Origin: Piromyces finnis
Taxonomy: Eukaryota; Neocallimastigomycota; Neocallimastigomycetes; Neocallimastigales; Neocallimastigaceae
Direction: 5' to 3'
DNA length: 64,000 bases
NCBI GenBank assembly: GCA_002104945.1
Contig: MCFH01000010.1
Coordinates: 434,001-498,000, forward strand
Position 1 is the first letter of the stretch, and each line of letters opens with the position of its first letter. The notes below the pieces were generated by a model. It saw nothing but the letters and a program-made list of their open reading frames with translations. It was not told where the DNA came from and searched no databases. The translations under genes and the position numbers were made by a program. Of the stretch, positions 1 to 16,696 are shown one piece after another.

Positions 1-1186
1 TGTACATAAGAATAATCATCTGACAAGTTTCTTGATATATGTTTCTTTTATGTTGTAGCAATTTAATATTATTTTATTTATAATTTATTATATTAGATGA
101 ATATATTTTATTATTTCATTCTTCTAACAATTTCACTTCTTTAATTATTATATTTAATTATTAATTATAAAGCCTCTTCTAATGAATTATTGAGCATGAA
201 TGGTATAGGAATGAATAAATATTAATATATAATATTAATATATGAGAATGTAATGAAATATGTACATCTATTCTATAATTAATATATAACTAATGTATTA
301 TAATATATATCAATTATATTATTATTATTATTATGAAATATTTGATATAAATTTTTAAATCTGAAATTGACTATTTTAAATAATAAAAATTATTTTAAAT
401 AGGACTAAAGGGTAGCTAGACATATGAGTTTCATATCATTCTTTATGGTTCAATTTTATGATTATTAGAAAAATAAATATTGACATAGAACACCATTTAA
501 ATATAAAAATATTAATTTTAATTACCATTAAACCTTAAAAATTTTAAACTACGAGTTTTTGAGGAAATAATTGGATAATATTTTTTTTTTTTTTTTTTTA
601 TCTTTATTATCACCATAAAAGAAATGAAATCTTAAAAAAAAAAAAACCAAGATTTATAGTATTTTACTATTTTATTACTTTGGAAATTACTTTTTTTTTT
701 TATTAATGTTTTATTCTTCAATAAATAGTATTTATATATATTTTTTTACTTTTATTTTCAATAATTTAATATTGAATTTCTATTAGAAACGTTGTTTCTA
801 TTTCCAATAATTTAGTTTATGAATTAATTATTTCTAATGTTATTTTTAATTTTTATATTTATACTAAATATTATTAAAAATTTTACTTCTAAAATGTATT
901 AAATTATCATCATTAGAATAATAATAACAACAATAAAAATTAAAATAAATCTTGCAATTTATTACTTTATATTGATTTTTTTTTTTTTTTTTTTTTTTCA
1001 ATATTATTATGTGAAGGAAAAAATGATTAAAAAAAAAAAAAAAAAAGATGGGAATTATGAGGTTATTCAATTTAATCATTTTCACTGTATATAGTATATA
1101 AATAATAATTTAAATTAAATATAAATTAGTAAAAATTTTTTATTATTAAAATAAATTTTTATTATTTATTCATTTAGTTTAAAAAA
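1..1186. other. AT-rich intergenic DNA, no gene seen
   Basis: This stretch lies downstream of the Sec24 stop codon. It consists of A/T homopolymer runs (for example T-runs near 579-599 and 977-998, A-runs near 1030-1046) and short AT repeats. A 73-codon frame on the minus strand at 864-1085 is built from homopolymer codons (poly-Phe, poly-Lys) and has no family resemblance, so it was not called. The first ~60 bases could be the edge of another transcription unit, but nothing supports this. Confidence 0.6.
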
Positions 1187-2396
1187 TTACTTTTTTAATA
1201 GTTTTAATAGATTATTAAGATATTGTGGATAAGAAGGAGCATATTCATGTCTATCTTCAATAAGATTTGCAAAGAAACTACGCTTTAATAATTTCTGACT
1301 ATTTTCTTTAACAATGTATAGAATTGGATAGCAATTGCCACACAATAAATGATGACTTCTAATCTTATTTATTAATTTATGTATTATGAGAGAATATTCA
1401 TCTTGTGGTTTTGGTAATTCCATCTTTTAATTATTATAATAAAGATATTTTAATATATATTAAATTTTATCTTTTTTTTTTTAATAGAAAATAAATTTAT
1501 ATTATATAATAAAGGATAATTTATCAAAAAACTATAAAAAAAATACCTTTCCTGATAAAATTGAATCATAGTTCTTATTGAAAAGGGATTGAAGAATTTC
1601 TGGTTTACAATTTTTACCAATCCATATAAATAAATTTAATCCATTATCAATAAGATATATGCCACTGCCTTCAATACGATCGCTACATAAATTTTGTGCA
1701 TTTGGGAAATTAATAGATTCCTTAATATCCTCTATTGGCTTACCAACTTTAGAATTCAAATTATCAAGACGGTAAAACCTTGGTATTACCATATTTATTA
1801 CACTATTAATTGATTTTGAATAGAGCTGATTTAATACATAGGATTTCATATCGATAGATGATAATTTACTATTACAAATAGCCTCCTATTAAAGAATTAT
1901 TATTATAGATATAAAATGAATAGTTATAATTTAAAATATTTACCAAATATATGTATTATGGAAATAAAATATAAATTGATTTTAATACATTATTTAATAA
2001 AGCTAATGAAAAAAGAGGTAACAATTTTAATGTTGATGGTATTCTTAATAATTTATTCTCTTCTTTTGAAAAGAAAATGTTATTTAATGACTTAACCAAG
2101 TCAATGCATGTATTCTCAATTTGATTTCGAGCATATTCCGCTCCGTAATTGATAGTATTATCAGCAGCTATTTATTACGAAAAGTATAAATATTTTATTA
2201 TCATTAACATATAAATGAAAATATTTATGGTTAAAATATAATTAATATTAAAAAAATAATATAATTAAATTACCTCTTTTAGTCAAGAATGTACATAATG
2301 CACATATATCTATATTCTCAATGATAAAGGTTAAGTTACTTGATGTTGGGAAAGATTGTGTAATGACACGAACTTTTCTTTCACCTTTGATAATAT

Positions 2397-2435
<39 letters not shown>

Positions 2436-5400
2436 TATTTAAAAATTTAATATTTTAAATTATTATAATAAATTATAAAACAATATATGATTATAATGAT
2501 AATATAATTTTTTATAAAAAATTAAAATACCTTTATCATTAATATGAACTAAAACTAATTGAATTCCAACAATAGTGTCTTTAATATTTTCACAAACTTC
2601 AACTTCAACTGCATATGAATTTTCAGGATTTAGAATTGGTATAATATACTTTTCAGGAGATAATTGTGCTATATTACCATGAACTTTAGAAATAGTTAAT
2701 CCTTTTGAAACATTAAAGTAAGCAAGAACATCACGCCCAATTGATTTTGTTAATACTTTAGAAAGTTCATTGGTTAACTTATTTTCATCCGCTTTAATTG
2801 CAGAATTAAAGTTTTCATAAACATAAATCGATCCACCAGTACCTTTACTTAAGGATGCTATATTATGTTAGAATAGAAAAAGAAAAAAAAATTGCAAAAG
2901 TTTAAGTAATATATTTACATTAATAACTTTTTTTTTTTTTTGTGCGTGTGTGTGTGTGTCAAATTTTTTTATTTTATTTGAATTGATGTTAATGATTGAA
3001 GAAGAACTTACATAAAGTGGCAATATCCATATATTGATGAGGGAATAAGAATAGATCTATACATGTTTTATTTTGAACACAATCTTTAATAAATTGAGCA
3101 TAAAATTTATCCGATGGTTGGAATAAAGTTGCTTCCTGATAATGGTCATTTTTTTTTTTTTTTATTTTATAATATATATACATAAATAATTAATTTCTTT
3201 ATTAAAAATTTATCTAAATTTAAAAATTATTTGTTTTTTATGTAGATTTACCTTTTCTTCATCTGGATTTTTAACTTTTAAAGCACCAAGCCCAATATCT
3301 GGTAATATTGATTGAAAAGCAATAATTTTTCCTACATTATTTCCCTATTAAATGTAAATAATATATATATATATATTAATTATAATTATATAAAAATAAT
3401 TTAAATTTTATTTTCAATATGAAAAAAAAAAAAAGAAACATACAATTATTAAAGATGCTGCCTTAATTGCAGAACAACCAGCACTACTATTCGCATAGGA
3501 ATATGAAAATAGTTTATTTAATTTCTTCAAAAACTCTTCAATAGCTTTTCTGTATTCCTTTATATCAACAAATAAATCCTTTGGAGATGGAATAAATACA
3601 TCCTCTAATTCTGACATAACAATCATTGAAGGGAAATCAGTCTTGCTCTATTATATATACATAAAATTTATTATTTATATTAATAGGAATGAAATTAAAT
3701 TACCTTGTATATAATTTAATAAATATTTTTTTATTTTTAGGTTATATAAAAATATTCATTTAAATATATATATATTGGAATATTGAAAAAAAAAAAAAAA
3801 ATTACATTAAATTTGTAAAAATGAACAGTAGAATCGACGGTTATAAATCCAATTTTTACTTTTCCATTTGGATTTGGGATTTTATCTAAAGAATCTAATA
3901 TTGTATTAGCTACAGTATAAACCATACCTGATTGAATTGAAATATAGGAAATGTCAATTACAAATAGGTATATTGTATTTATAGTATCATCAACAGCCAT
4001 TGGAAAAATATAATCGACAATTGGGTTAACTAACTCAGGACGCTTCATACCCTTTTTACCACTCCATTTATAAAAGGAAGGAAGAGAATTGATTTGGTTA
4101 CAAATACTACATCTATAGCGTGAATTATCATCAAGAAACATTACAAATGGATTAATGTAAGCACGACAATTCGTACACATTGCTATTTTTTCTGGATTAA
4201 CTACTGGTATACGAGTATCTCCTTCGTGAAGATTTCTATATGGTGAAAATATAATTGAGAAAGGAATTTTTAACTTTTTAATAATAGATTTAGAATATGG
4301 AATAACATTTAAAGAACTAGCAACATATGAATAAAATGAATTATAGGAACGAATAACAGTATCTTTAGGTGATTTTGGTAAAATATGATAGTCAAATTGA
4401 GTAATATTATGTTTTTCATTAAATAGATTTGTAAATTTCGGAAGTTTATTCTTGGAATAAAATGATATATTTTCAGTTTCGTAAATTGGCATTGCAGAAG
4501 GACTACAATAAAAAATTCCTGATGGTATAATTTCATTTTTCTTATTATTAATAGTTGTGGAATCCTCTTCACCAGGTATAATATAATTAGATGTAGAATG
4601 AGGTATGGGTTTAAAGTCATTTATTAATGACATTGATTTTGATTCCGTTAAGGACTTTCCTTCGATATCATCTTCACTTCTATTTTCCCTGTAAAATAAT
4701 GTTGAATTTGAATAATACATATTAGCGCTCATTGGTTGATTAAGGTATGTCTTGTTCATATCATTTACAGGAACAGTCTGTGCAGATAACGGAGTCATAT
4801 GTAAATGATTTGTATTCATTGAAAGTGGAGGTGGTCTATTATGCATTACAGGATGAACAGGATTGATTTGATTATTTGTTGGAATAGGTGGAATAAATTC
4901 ACTATTACTACTAGGCGTTGTAACGCTTGAAGGAGTTGTTACACTATTTGATGTTATTGTTGTTGATGTTGTTGTATCTATTTTTGGATTGACTTGGATT
5001 TGGCCTGCTGAAGAATTAATTTTCTTTCCTATTGGAGATGGCGTTATATTAAAAATAGGGGCAGAAGTGTAAATGGTGGTGAATGTATTTTTACTAGACT
5101 CCGCTGTTGTTGAATGACGGCGTGTATTAATTTCTAATTTATTCATTTGATTGTTAATTGACGTTGTTGAAGGCAAAATACTTTCTGTAGATGTTTTATT
5201 TAACTCTGTATTAATAGTGTTAGGTTGATTAAAATTAACGCCGGAATGTACCAATGGTATATTATACATTTTTGAGGCAATAGGAGAAGATGAAAATGGT
5301 TGTGGAAACTTTTTATTAATATTGTTCAAGTTTGACGTATTTAATGATGGTATACTTGATTTTGGATCAGTATTTGATTTGAGATGATTACTATTTAATT

Positions 5401-6316
5401 GATTATTGAATGATGGATAATCCAAATTATTTCCAATATTATTTTTAATAGGAGAGTTGATACTTTCTTGTGAAAATGATGATCCAGCTGAAAGGGGTGT
5501 ATTTGATAATTGTGCTGAATTTAAACTTCCAGTTATACTTTCTTGGGATGATGGTGATAAATTGTTTGTATTTATTGGTCTAATACTTTGAGGAGGTATA
5601 TTTGATTTATTTTTCTCTATTTCCAATGGGGAAAGCATTCCATTCTGGATAGTACTATTTCTATTTAATGGTGAAATTTTTAGATTATTTGGAGGAATAA
5701 ATGGACGAACTGGATAAGGCATTGGTCTCTGTACACTATTTGAACCTGTTGGTATATTAGGTCTTATTGGTACATTTTGCCCTACAACCATATTAGGTCT
5801 TATTGGCACATTTTGTCCTACAGCTATATTAGGTCTTATTGGTGTATTTATATAATTAATATAATTTGACGGTGGTGGTCTATTAATAATCATATTAGAA
5901 TTTTGAGGCATTGCGCCTGATGATATCATAAATTTTGAACCTGCACTTAATGGTTGATTTAAATTATTATTCATAGTAGTCATTGAATGAGCTGAATTTG
6001 GACTAGAATTTGCTATAGGTGGTCTAGCCGAATTAGCATTAATTTTTATATTATTTTGTTCTTGAGAATTATATGTTGGAATTGAAATATTTGTTATATT
6101 TTCATTAAACATATTCTGGGCCCGAGGATTATTTATACTCGTCATACTGTTCCTCTTATTTATATGAAAATTTGTTTGTTCATTTCTTATGCTATTGGTA
6201 CTATGTCTCCTATCTGAGGAATGTATGTTACTATTAGTAACATTTTGTGTTGGAATTGTTGAATTATTATTAATCTCGGTAGTATTTATTGTTGAATTAT
6301 TTTGTAAGCTTGACAT
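1187..6316 (-). CDS. SEC24: Sec24-type COPII coat subunit, 9 exons
   Basis: Sec24 is the cargo-binding subunit of the COPII inner coat, paired with Sec23, at ER exit sites. Exons on the minus strand: 6316-3806, 3647-3444, 3344-3252, 3135-3012, 2857-2531, 2384-2274, 2167-1989, 1885-1547, 1423-1187. They sum to 4125 bases, giving 1374 residues. Seen in order: a ~700-residue Asn/Ser/Pro-rich tail; a zinc finger with C714, C717, C736 and C739; the trunk domain from about residue 779; beta-sandwich and helical regions; and a gelsolin-like domain in the last two exons (near IYLIDNGLNLFIWIG). The protein is longer than most Sec24s because of the tail. The start is the first ATG of the long exon, with no upstream coding sequence. 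The exon 7 donor is a weak GTATTA; reading further meets a stop. Identity is secure from domain order; which Sec24 paralogue is not determinable. Confidence 0.95.
2398..2434. repeat. (TAA)n microsatellite in Sec24 intron 5
   Basis: About 12 TAA triplets lie just inside the acceptor side of the intron between exons 5 and 6 of the Sec24 gene. Confidence 0.9.
2930..2959. repeat. T-run and (GT)n tract in Sec24 intron 4
   Basis: A T-homopolymer followed by an interrupted GT dinucleotide run (GTGCGTGTG...) within the intron at 2858-3011. In the sense of the gene this is a CA repeat followed by an A-run. Dinucleotide GT repeats are otherwise rare in this window. Confidence 0.85.
5744..5851 (-). repeat. 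Three 36-bp tandem repeats coding for PIRPN units
   Basis: Within the Sec24 N-terminal tail a 36-base unit occurs three times in tandem, marked by GGTCTTATTGG every 36 bases on the plus strand. It encodes 12-residue units of the form (T/V)PIRPN(I/M)xxGQN. The copies differ at a few bases, so the array is recent but not newborn. Confidence 0.8.
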
Positions 6317-8248
6317 TTTTATAAAATTCTATATTTATTATTGATATTAAATTATTTTATAATTTATATTTAGTAATAATAATTTATATTGTTTATTTTC
6401 TAATTGTATTTGAAATATAAATACTAAACTTTTCAATAAATAAGACAAAACTTTAGTTGTAAATATCAAATTTATTGAATATATAATTCATTTAATAAAG
6501 TAAACAATAGTTAAGAAATGAATTATTTTTATATTATATAAGAACTTAAAATATATATGATTTATCCTTTTATGAAAAAAAGTCTTCAGCGATAGAAATT
6601 AAAATAAATTATAAATATTATTTAGTTTATTCCAGAATTTCTTTTATTTTTTATTTTTTTATCTCCAATAAAAATGCTTTAGAATAAGAAATGTCTATTA
6701 AATAAATATTCATTTATAAATTTTTAAACATTATTTAATATTATTTTTATGCATATATTTATTTATTCGATGTTTATTTGCTCTACACAATGTTATTCTT
6801 TATTTTGTTTTTATTCTTTCTATTGTTATTATCAGTATAAAATAATGAATTTTAAATAAACGATATATTATAATTGAATATGAAATTTACTTTTAATTAT
6901 TTATAAAGTTTCTATACATATTTTATTGTTTGTTAATATGTTATTTAGGTTTACTGAATATAAACCATCTATCTTTTTTTAATATTATTGAAAAATAAAT
7001 AATTCTTTTGATATATAAAATATATATTTAAATTCTAGTATATATATACATCTTTATATTCTTTTTTAAGTCTTTTTCCTCTAATAATATTTGAATTAAT
7101 ATATATTTTTAGTAAAATATGTATATATATAAATAAGTTAATTTATTAATAATTTAGATTATTTATTTAATTTTTTTTTTAATATACAAAAGATTAATGT
7201 AAAAATTTTAATAATATGAATATAATTATATAAAAAAAAGATTATTTAAAATTATGGTTCTTTTAAAATAATATATGTATTTAGTTTATACTTTTATCTA
7301 TATATATATATATAAATGAAAAAAAAAAAAAATAGAAAATAGAAATATAATTATATAAATATAATGTATATTTGTATTGGATAGTAATGGATTAACAATA
7401 TAAATCTAACCTTATTTCTATGAAGTAAAAAAAAAACAAACACATTTAATGCATGCATATGTAATTATAAGAGAAATATTAATTTTAATTATAGAAAAAA
7501 ACTTAATTTATATATTTTTTTCATAGCTCCTAGATGTTTTTACTTTTTATCAACATTTTCTTGTACAACCTATCTTATTAATCTTATAATTTTTTTATTA
7601 TAAAAACAGAAGCTTGAATGTAAACTGTAAATTTGAAGTAATTATAAATTAAAAAAGATTATAATATTAGAATAAATAATTATAAGATTTTGTTTACATA
7701 TTATATTATATTATATTTTTTTTTATATTCTTGGTATATAAAATATATATATATTTATATATATTTTATAAAGTTATCATGAAAAAACAACGTACTTCTT
7801 TTCTCTTTTGATTTGTGAAATATTTATTGGATTAAAGATTCAAATAATATAAAATTGTTAATATTATTTAATTATTTCTCTTAATAACTATAACAATTAA
7901 TTAATATAATAATTAACATAAAAGATATTGTATTTAGTATTGATATTATCATCCAACAAAAACCTTCCCATAAACCATTTTCTTATAATAATGAAAGAAT
8001 GATTAAATATAATTTTTTTAATTAAAATTATTTTCCAATAAACATAAAATTCATGATAAAATATATAATATAATTTAATATTCATATCATATTAATTATA
8101 TATAAATTATTTAAATTAACGTATAGACGTTCCAATTATTATTAAAATTTAGTATTATTTGCATAACTTTATAATTATATGTATATGTAACCATCTTTAA
8201 ACATGATCATAATAACCATAATATATAATAAATAAATAAATAAATAGA

Positions 8249-8287
<39 letters not shown>

Positions 8288-9335
8288 AATCTATATTTTT
8301 TAAATAAAAATATCTATATTAATTATAAGTAAAAAAAAAATGTAAATTAAAATTAAAAATGGAATATTTCAAAGGAAAATCAATTATATAATTAATTTAT
8401 ATTTAATAAATACAAAAATAAATTATTTTTCATTATAATTAGGTATTTAAATTATAATTAAATTTTATTTGTTTTTATTCTCTTTATTTTATTTTTCATA
8501 TAACCCTTTTTTTGCTTTTCTTTTTATTAAATATACACAGTTATAATAATAAAATAAAATTTAAATTTAAATTATAATAATAAAGCAGTAAACCAAGAAA
8601 ATAATTCAATATATTAATTTATATAACATTTCATTTATATATGTAAGTAATAAAACTAATGTTATTGCTCAATTTGAATTAAATTTGAATTTTATATGAT
8701 AATTATAATATTTATTTATTAGAAAAGTACTTTTTTCAATATATTGAAAAAGGTAAATGATATAATATTTGATAATTATCAAATTTAATATCAACGCTTG
8801 ATATAAACATTAAAACAAAAACATGTTTAATAAAATAAAAATAATTATAAAATTAATATTAATGTTGATTATAACCATTTAATATAAAATATAAATAACA
8901 AATATTAATAAACTAATTATTGTTTTTATTTATTAAATACTACTTTATTAAATATATAATTTATAGTTATTATTTTTTTTAAAAAAATAATATAATAAAA
9001 GGGAATTTTAAATTGATATAAATAAATAAAAAGGAGGAAAAATGAAATATAAAAAATAAAATAAAGGATTGTATACTTTGTTATATAATACATAATAAAG
9101 CAGGAAGGAAAAAAAAAAACAAAAAGAAAACAAAAATAAAAAAAAAAAAGAAAATTAAAAAAAAAAAAAAAAAGAAATAAAAATAAAAAAAAGGAAAAAT
9201 AAACAATATTAATAATAAAAAATTGAAAAAATAACAGGCCAAGAAATAAATATAAATAATTAAATTATATAATTATATTAACATAAAAAATATATAATTT
9301 ATTAAAAAGAATTATACTTTTTAATAAGAAGAAAA
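6317..9335. other. 3-kb divergent intergenic region
   Basis: This region separates the divergent starts of Sec24 (-) and the Sel1-repeat gene (+), so both promoters must lie here. It contains dense A/T tracts, a TAAA tetranucleotide array at 8228-8289, and a purine-rich A/G stretch at about 9000-9200 directly upstream of the Sel1 gene. A 62-codon frame at 7897-8085 (-) looks like chance. No RNA gene or conserved protein exon was recognised. Confidence 0.6.
8228..8289. repeat. (TAAA)n tetranucleotide repeat
   Basis: About 15 copies of a TAAA/AAAT unit with one TAGA interruption near the middle. Confidence 0.95.
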
Positions 9336-13497
<4,162 letters not shown>

Positions 13498-14743
13498 GTT
13501 ATATTGATAATTTATATTGATTTTTATCCTTTTTTTTTTAATTCAAATAAATATATGTATTTCTTTTTTTTCAATTTAATAATAATTATTAATGGTTTAA
13601 TTTTTTTTTATATAAAGTATAAATAGTATTATTCATTATTAAGATAAAATGAATAGATTATTATTAATATTCAAAATTCAAAATAAAATAATTTTATTTT
13701 CTAATTTATCAATTTTATAATTGTTATTATTTTAAATTGAATTTATTATAATAGCAATAATATAGCATATTAAAATATAATAATAAATGTATTATTATTA
13801 TTATTATCAATTTTTTTTTTCTTCAAGAAAAAAAAAAGAAAAGAAAAAAAAAAAAAACATCATAAAAATAATGGTAAAAAAAAAACAAACAAAATAAAAA
13901 ACAAAACATAATAAAACAAAAAATATATATAATTAAAATTAGAAATATTAATTAATATGAAGACTAGTTTTGTTCTGTTAATTTAAATACTGCATCTTTA
14001 TTTTTTTATTTTTTATTTTATTTTTTTTTTTTCTATGCTATCGGTTTTTACTTTATAAAGGAATAGAAAATATTAATTATTTTTATTTATTTATTTATAT
14101 AATATAGTTAATTTATATGAATATAATATATTTCATTATATGTATAATAAAATAAGAAAGAAATACTTCGTTTATCCTAAAGTGACTATTATTATTAATT
14201 ATTTATTTTTAAAATTTTGAATTAAAGTAGCTCAACTATTTAAAGAATTTTAATTAATATTCTTTCAAATTAAAATATTGTTTTAACAAAAAAGTAAGAA
14301 TAAGATTATATTATAATTTAATTTAAATGTTAATATTAATAACACGTTAACATCTTGCTTTATTACATTGAGTTCTTTTTTCTTTTTTCTTTTTTCTTTT
14401 TTTTTTTTTATCTTTTATTTTTCTATATAATAGAAAATCAATTTTATATAGTATTTTAATATTTTTATATTTCAAGCTTTTTTTTTTTAAAAAAAAAAAA
14501 ATTTTTAAAATTAAACATTTTTATTTTAACTAATTAATTTATAATATTCTTCCTAGTTGATAATACATCTTTAAATAAATCTTAGATATATTATTTTCTT
14601 TTAGTAAATATTTGTTATTTTTAAATAATTAAAAAATATATATATAATAATCTCTAAAATATAATAATAATAATCTTAATAATTAACATTATATATTTTA
14701 ACAGAAATATTATTAATATCTTTATATATATATATATATAAAA
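13498..14743. other. Intergenic region upstream of the TFIIF beta gene
   Basis: AT-rich spacer between tandem genes. It contains several A- and T-runs, including a T-run that flips directly into an A-run at about 14481-14502. No coding exon, tRNA or other RNA gene was recognised. Confidence 0.6.
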
Positions 14744-15435
14744 ATGAAACGTTCAAGAGATTTTGACGATGATGATGATGATTTAAATTCATCTACAAAA
14801 GTTAAAACAGATCCATTATTAATGGGGGATGAATTCGAAGATGAACAAGGTTATTTAAAAATGGATAATGCAGACAGAAAAGTATGGTTAGTTAAAGTTC
14901 CAAAATTTTTATTTGATAAATGGAGTTCAGTAACAGAAGAAGGAATAGACTATGGAAAATTAAAAATCAAAAATTCGTAAGTGACTAAAAATAAAAAACC
15001 AAAATTTAAATATATTTCATTTATTCTTCTTGAACAAAATAATAACAATTTATATTGACTACTTTAATTATTTAAAAATATATTAAAAAAATTAATAATA
15101 AATTGAAATGAAATTTCTATCAATTCTCGGGTTTTTTTTATTATTTTAATTTTTTTTATTACATATTTTACTTTTATATATGTAAATATGAACAACATTG
15201 ATATTAAATATAAAAAATTCACAAAATCAATATACAACATTCATATTATTTAGATCAAATACAAAATCAGGTATTGATGTCACTTTAGAATTAGATGACA
15301 GATTTTCACAGGATCTTCCAAAGAATTATAAATTACAATTTACAAATTATTCACCAAAATTTGGTGTTATACCAACAAATGAATATATATTTACAGATAA
15401 TGGCAAAGGAGGTAATTATTTTTTTTTTTTTTTTT

Positions 15436-15469
<34 letters not shown>

Positions 15470-16122
15470 CAGTTATTCTCATAAATAATTAATTAATTCA
15501 ACTTATATATATATATATATATATAAAATTGTAATAATATAATATATATTTATAATAAATATAATTAAAAAAAGCTGGTGTATCTATTGAAGGTGTTGTA
15601 CATAATGAAGCAACTATATCACCTATTGTTGATGAATATTATAAAAGAATTATGAATAGTCGTACTGAAGCTGCAACTAAGCATAAACGTCAAACTCAAA
15701 TCTTAACTGTAGAAAATGAAAAGAGAGCTCACCGTCTTACCTCATACAACGGAAACAGTTTTGCTGCTGTATGTTTAATGCTTATAAATATTAATAATGA
15801 TATAATTTTAATTTTGAAATACTTTTTTCCATTTTACTTAATATATAAAACATAAAACATATAAATTAAATTTTAATAACAGCAATCTAAACATAAGAAA
15901 ACTGTTCAAGAAAAGCGTGAACGTCTTCCTCGTGATGAAGTTCGTAGAATACTTTTCGAAGCCTATGAAAAATACGATAACTATAACTTCAAGGGTTTAA
16001 TGGAAATTACAAATCAACCTCAATCTTACTTGAAGGAAATTTTAGCAGAAATTGCTGTATTAAATAAACGTGGTCCTGCTGTTGGTACATGGCAACTTAA
16101 ACCAGAATATAGAAAGAAATAA
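14744..16122 (+). CDS. TFG2: Transcription initiation factor TFIIF beta subunit
   Basis: The small TFIIF subunit (RAP30/Tfg2) binds RNA polymerase II and helps recruit it to promoters. Exons 14744-14976, 15254-15411, 15575-15768 and 15883-16122 give 274 residues, close to human RAP30 (249). After an acidic N-terminus the dimerisation domain begins with VWLVKVPKFLFDKW, a hallmark of the family. The C-terminal winged helix is clear: PRDEVRRILFEAYEKYDNY, then QPQSYLKEIL and a WQLKPEYRKK terminus. All introns are 100-280 bases with GTAAGT, GTAATT or GTATGT donors. The start follows an A-rich leader (tataaaaATG). It converges with the palmitoyltransferase gene. The symbol follows yeast usage. Confidence 0.95.

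Positions 16123-16696
<574 letters not shown>

Noticed and set aside
4309-4620. 103-codon minus-strand frame
   Set aside because: Lies in an alternative frame inside the long first exon of Sec24, whose own frame is supported by the zinc finger and trunk domain.
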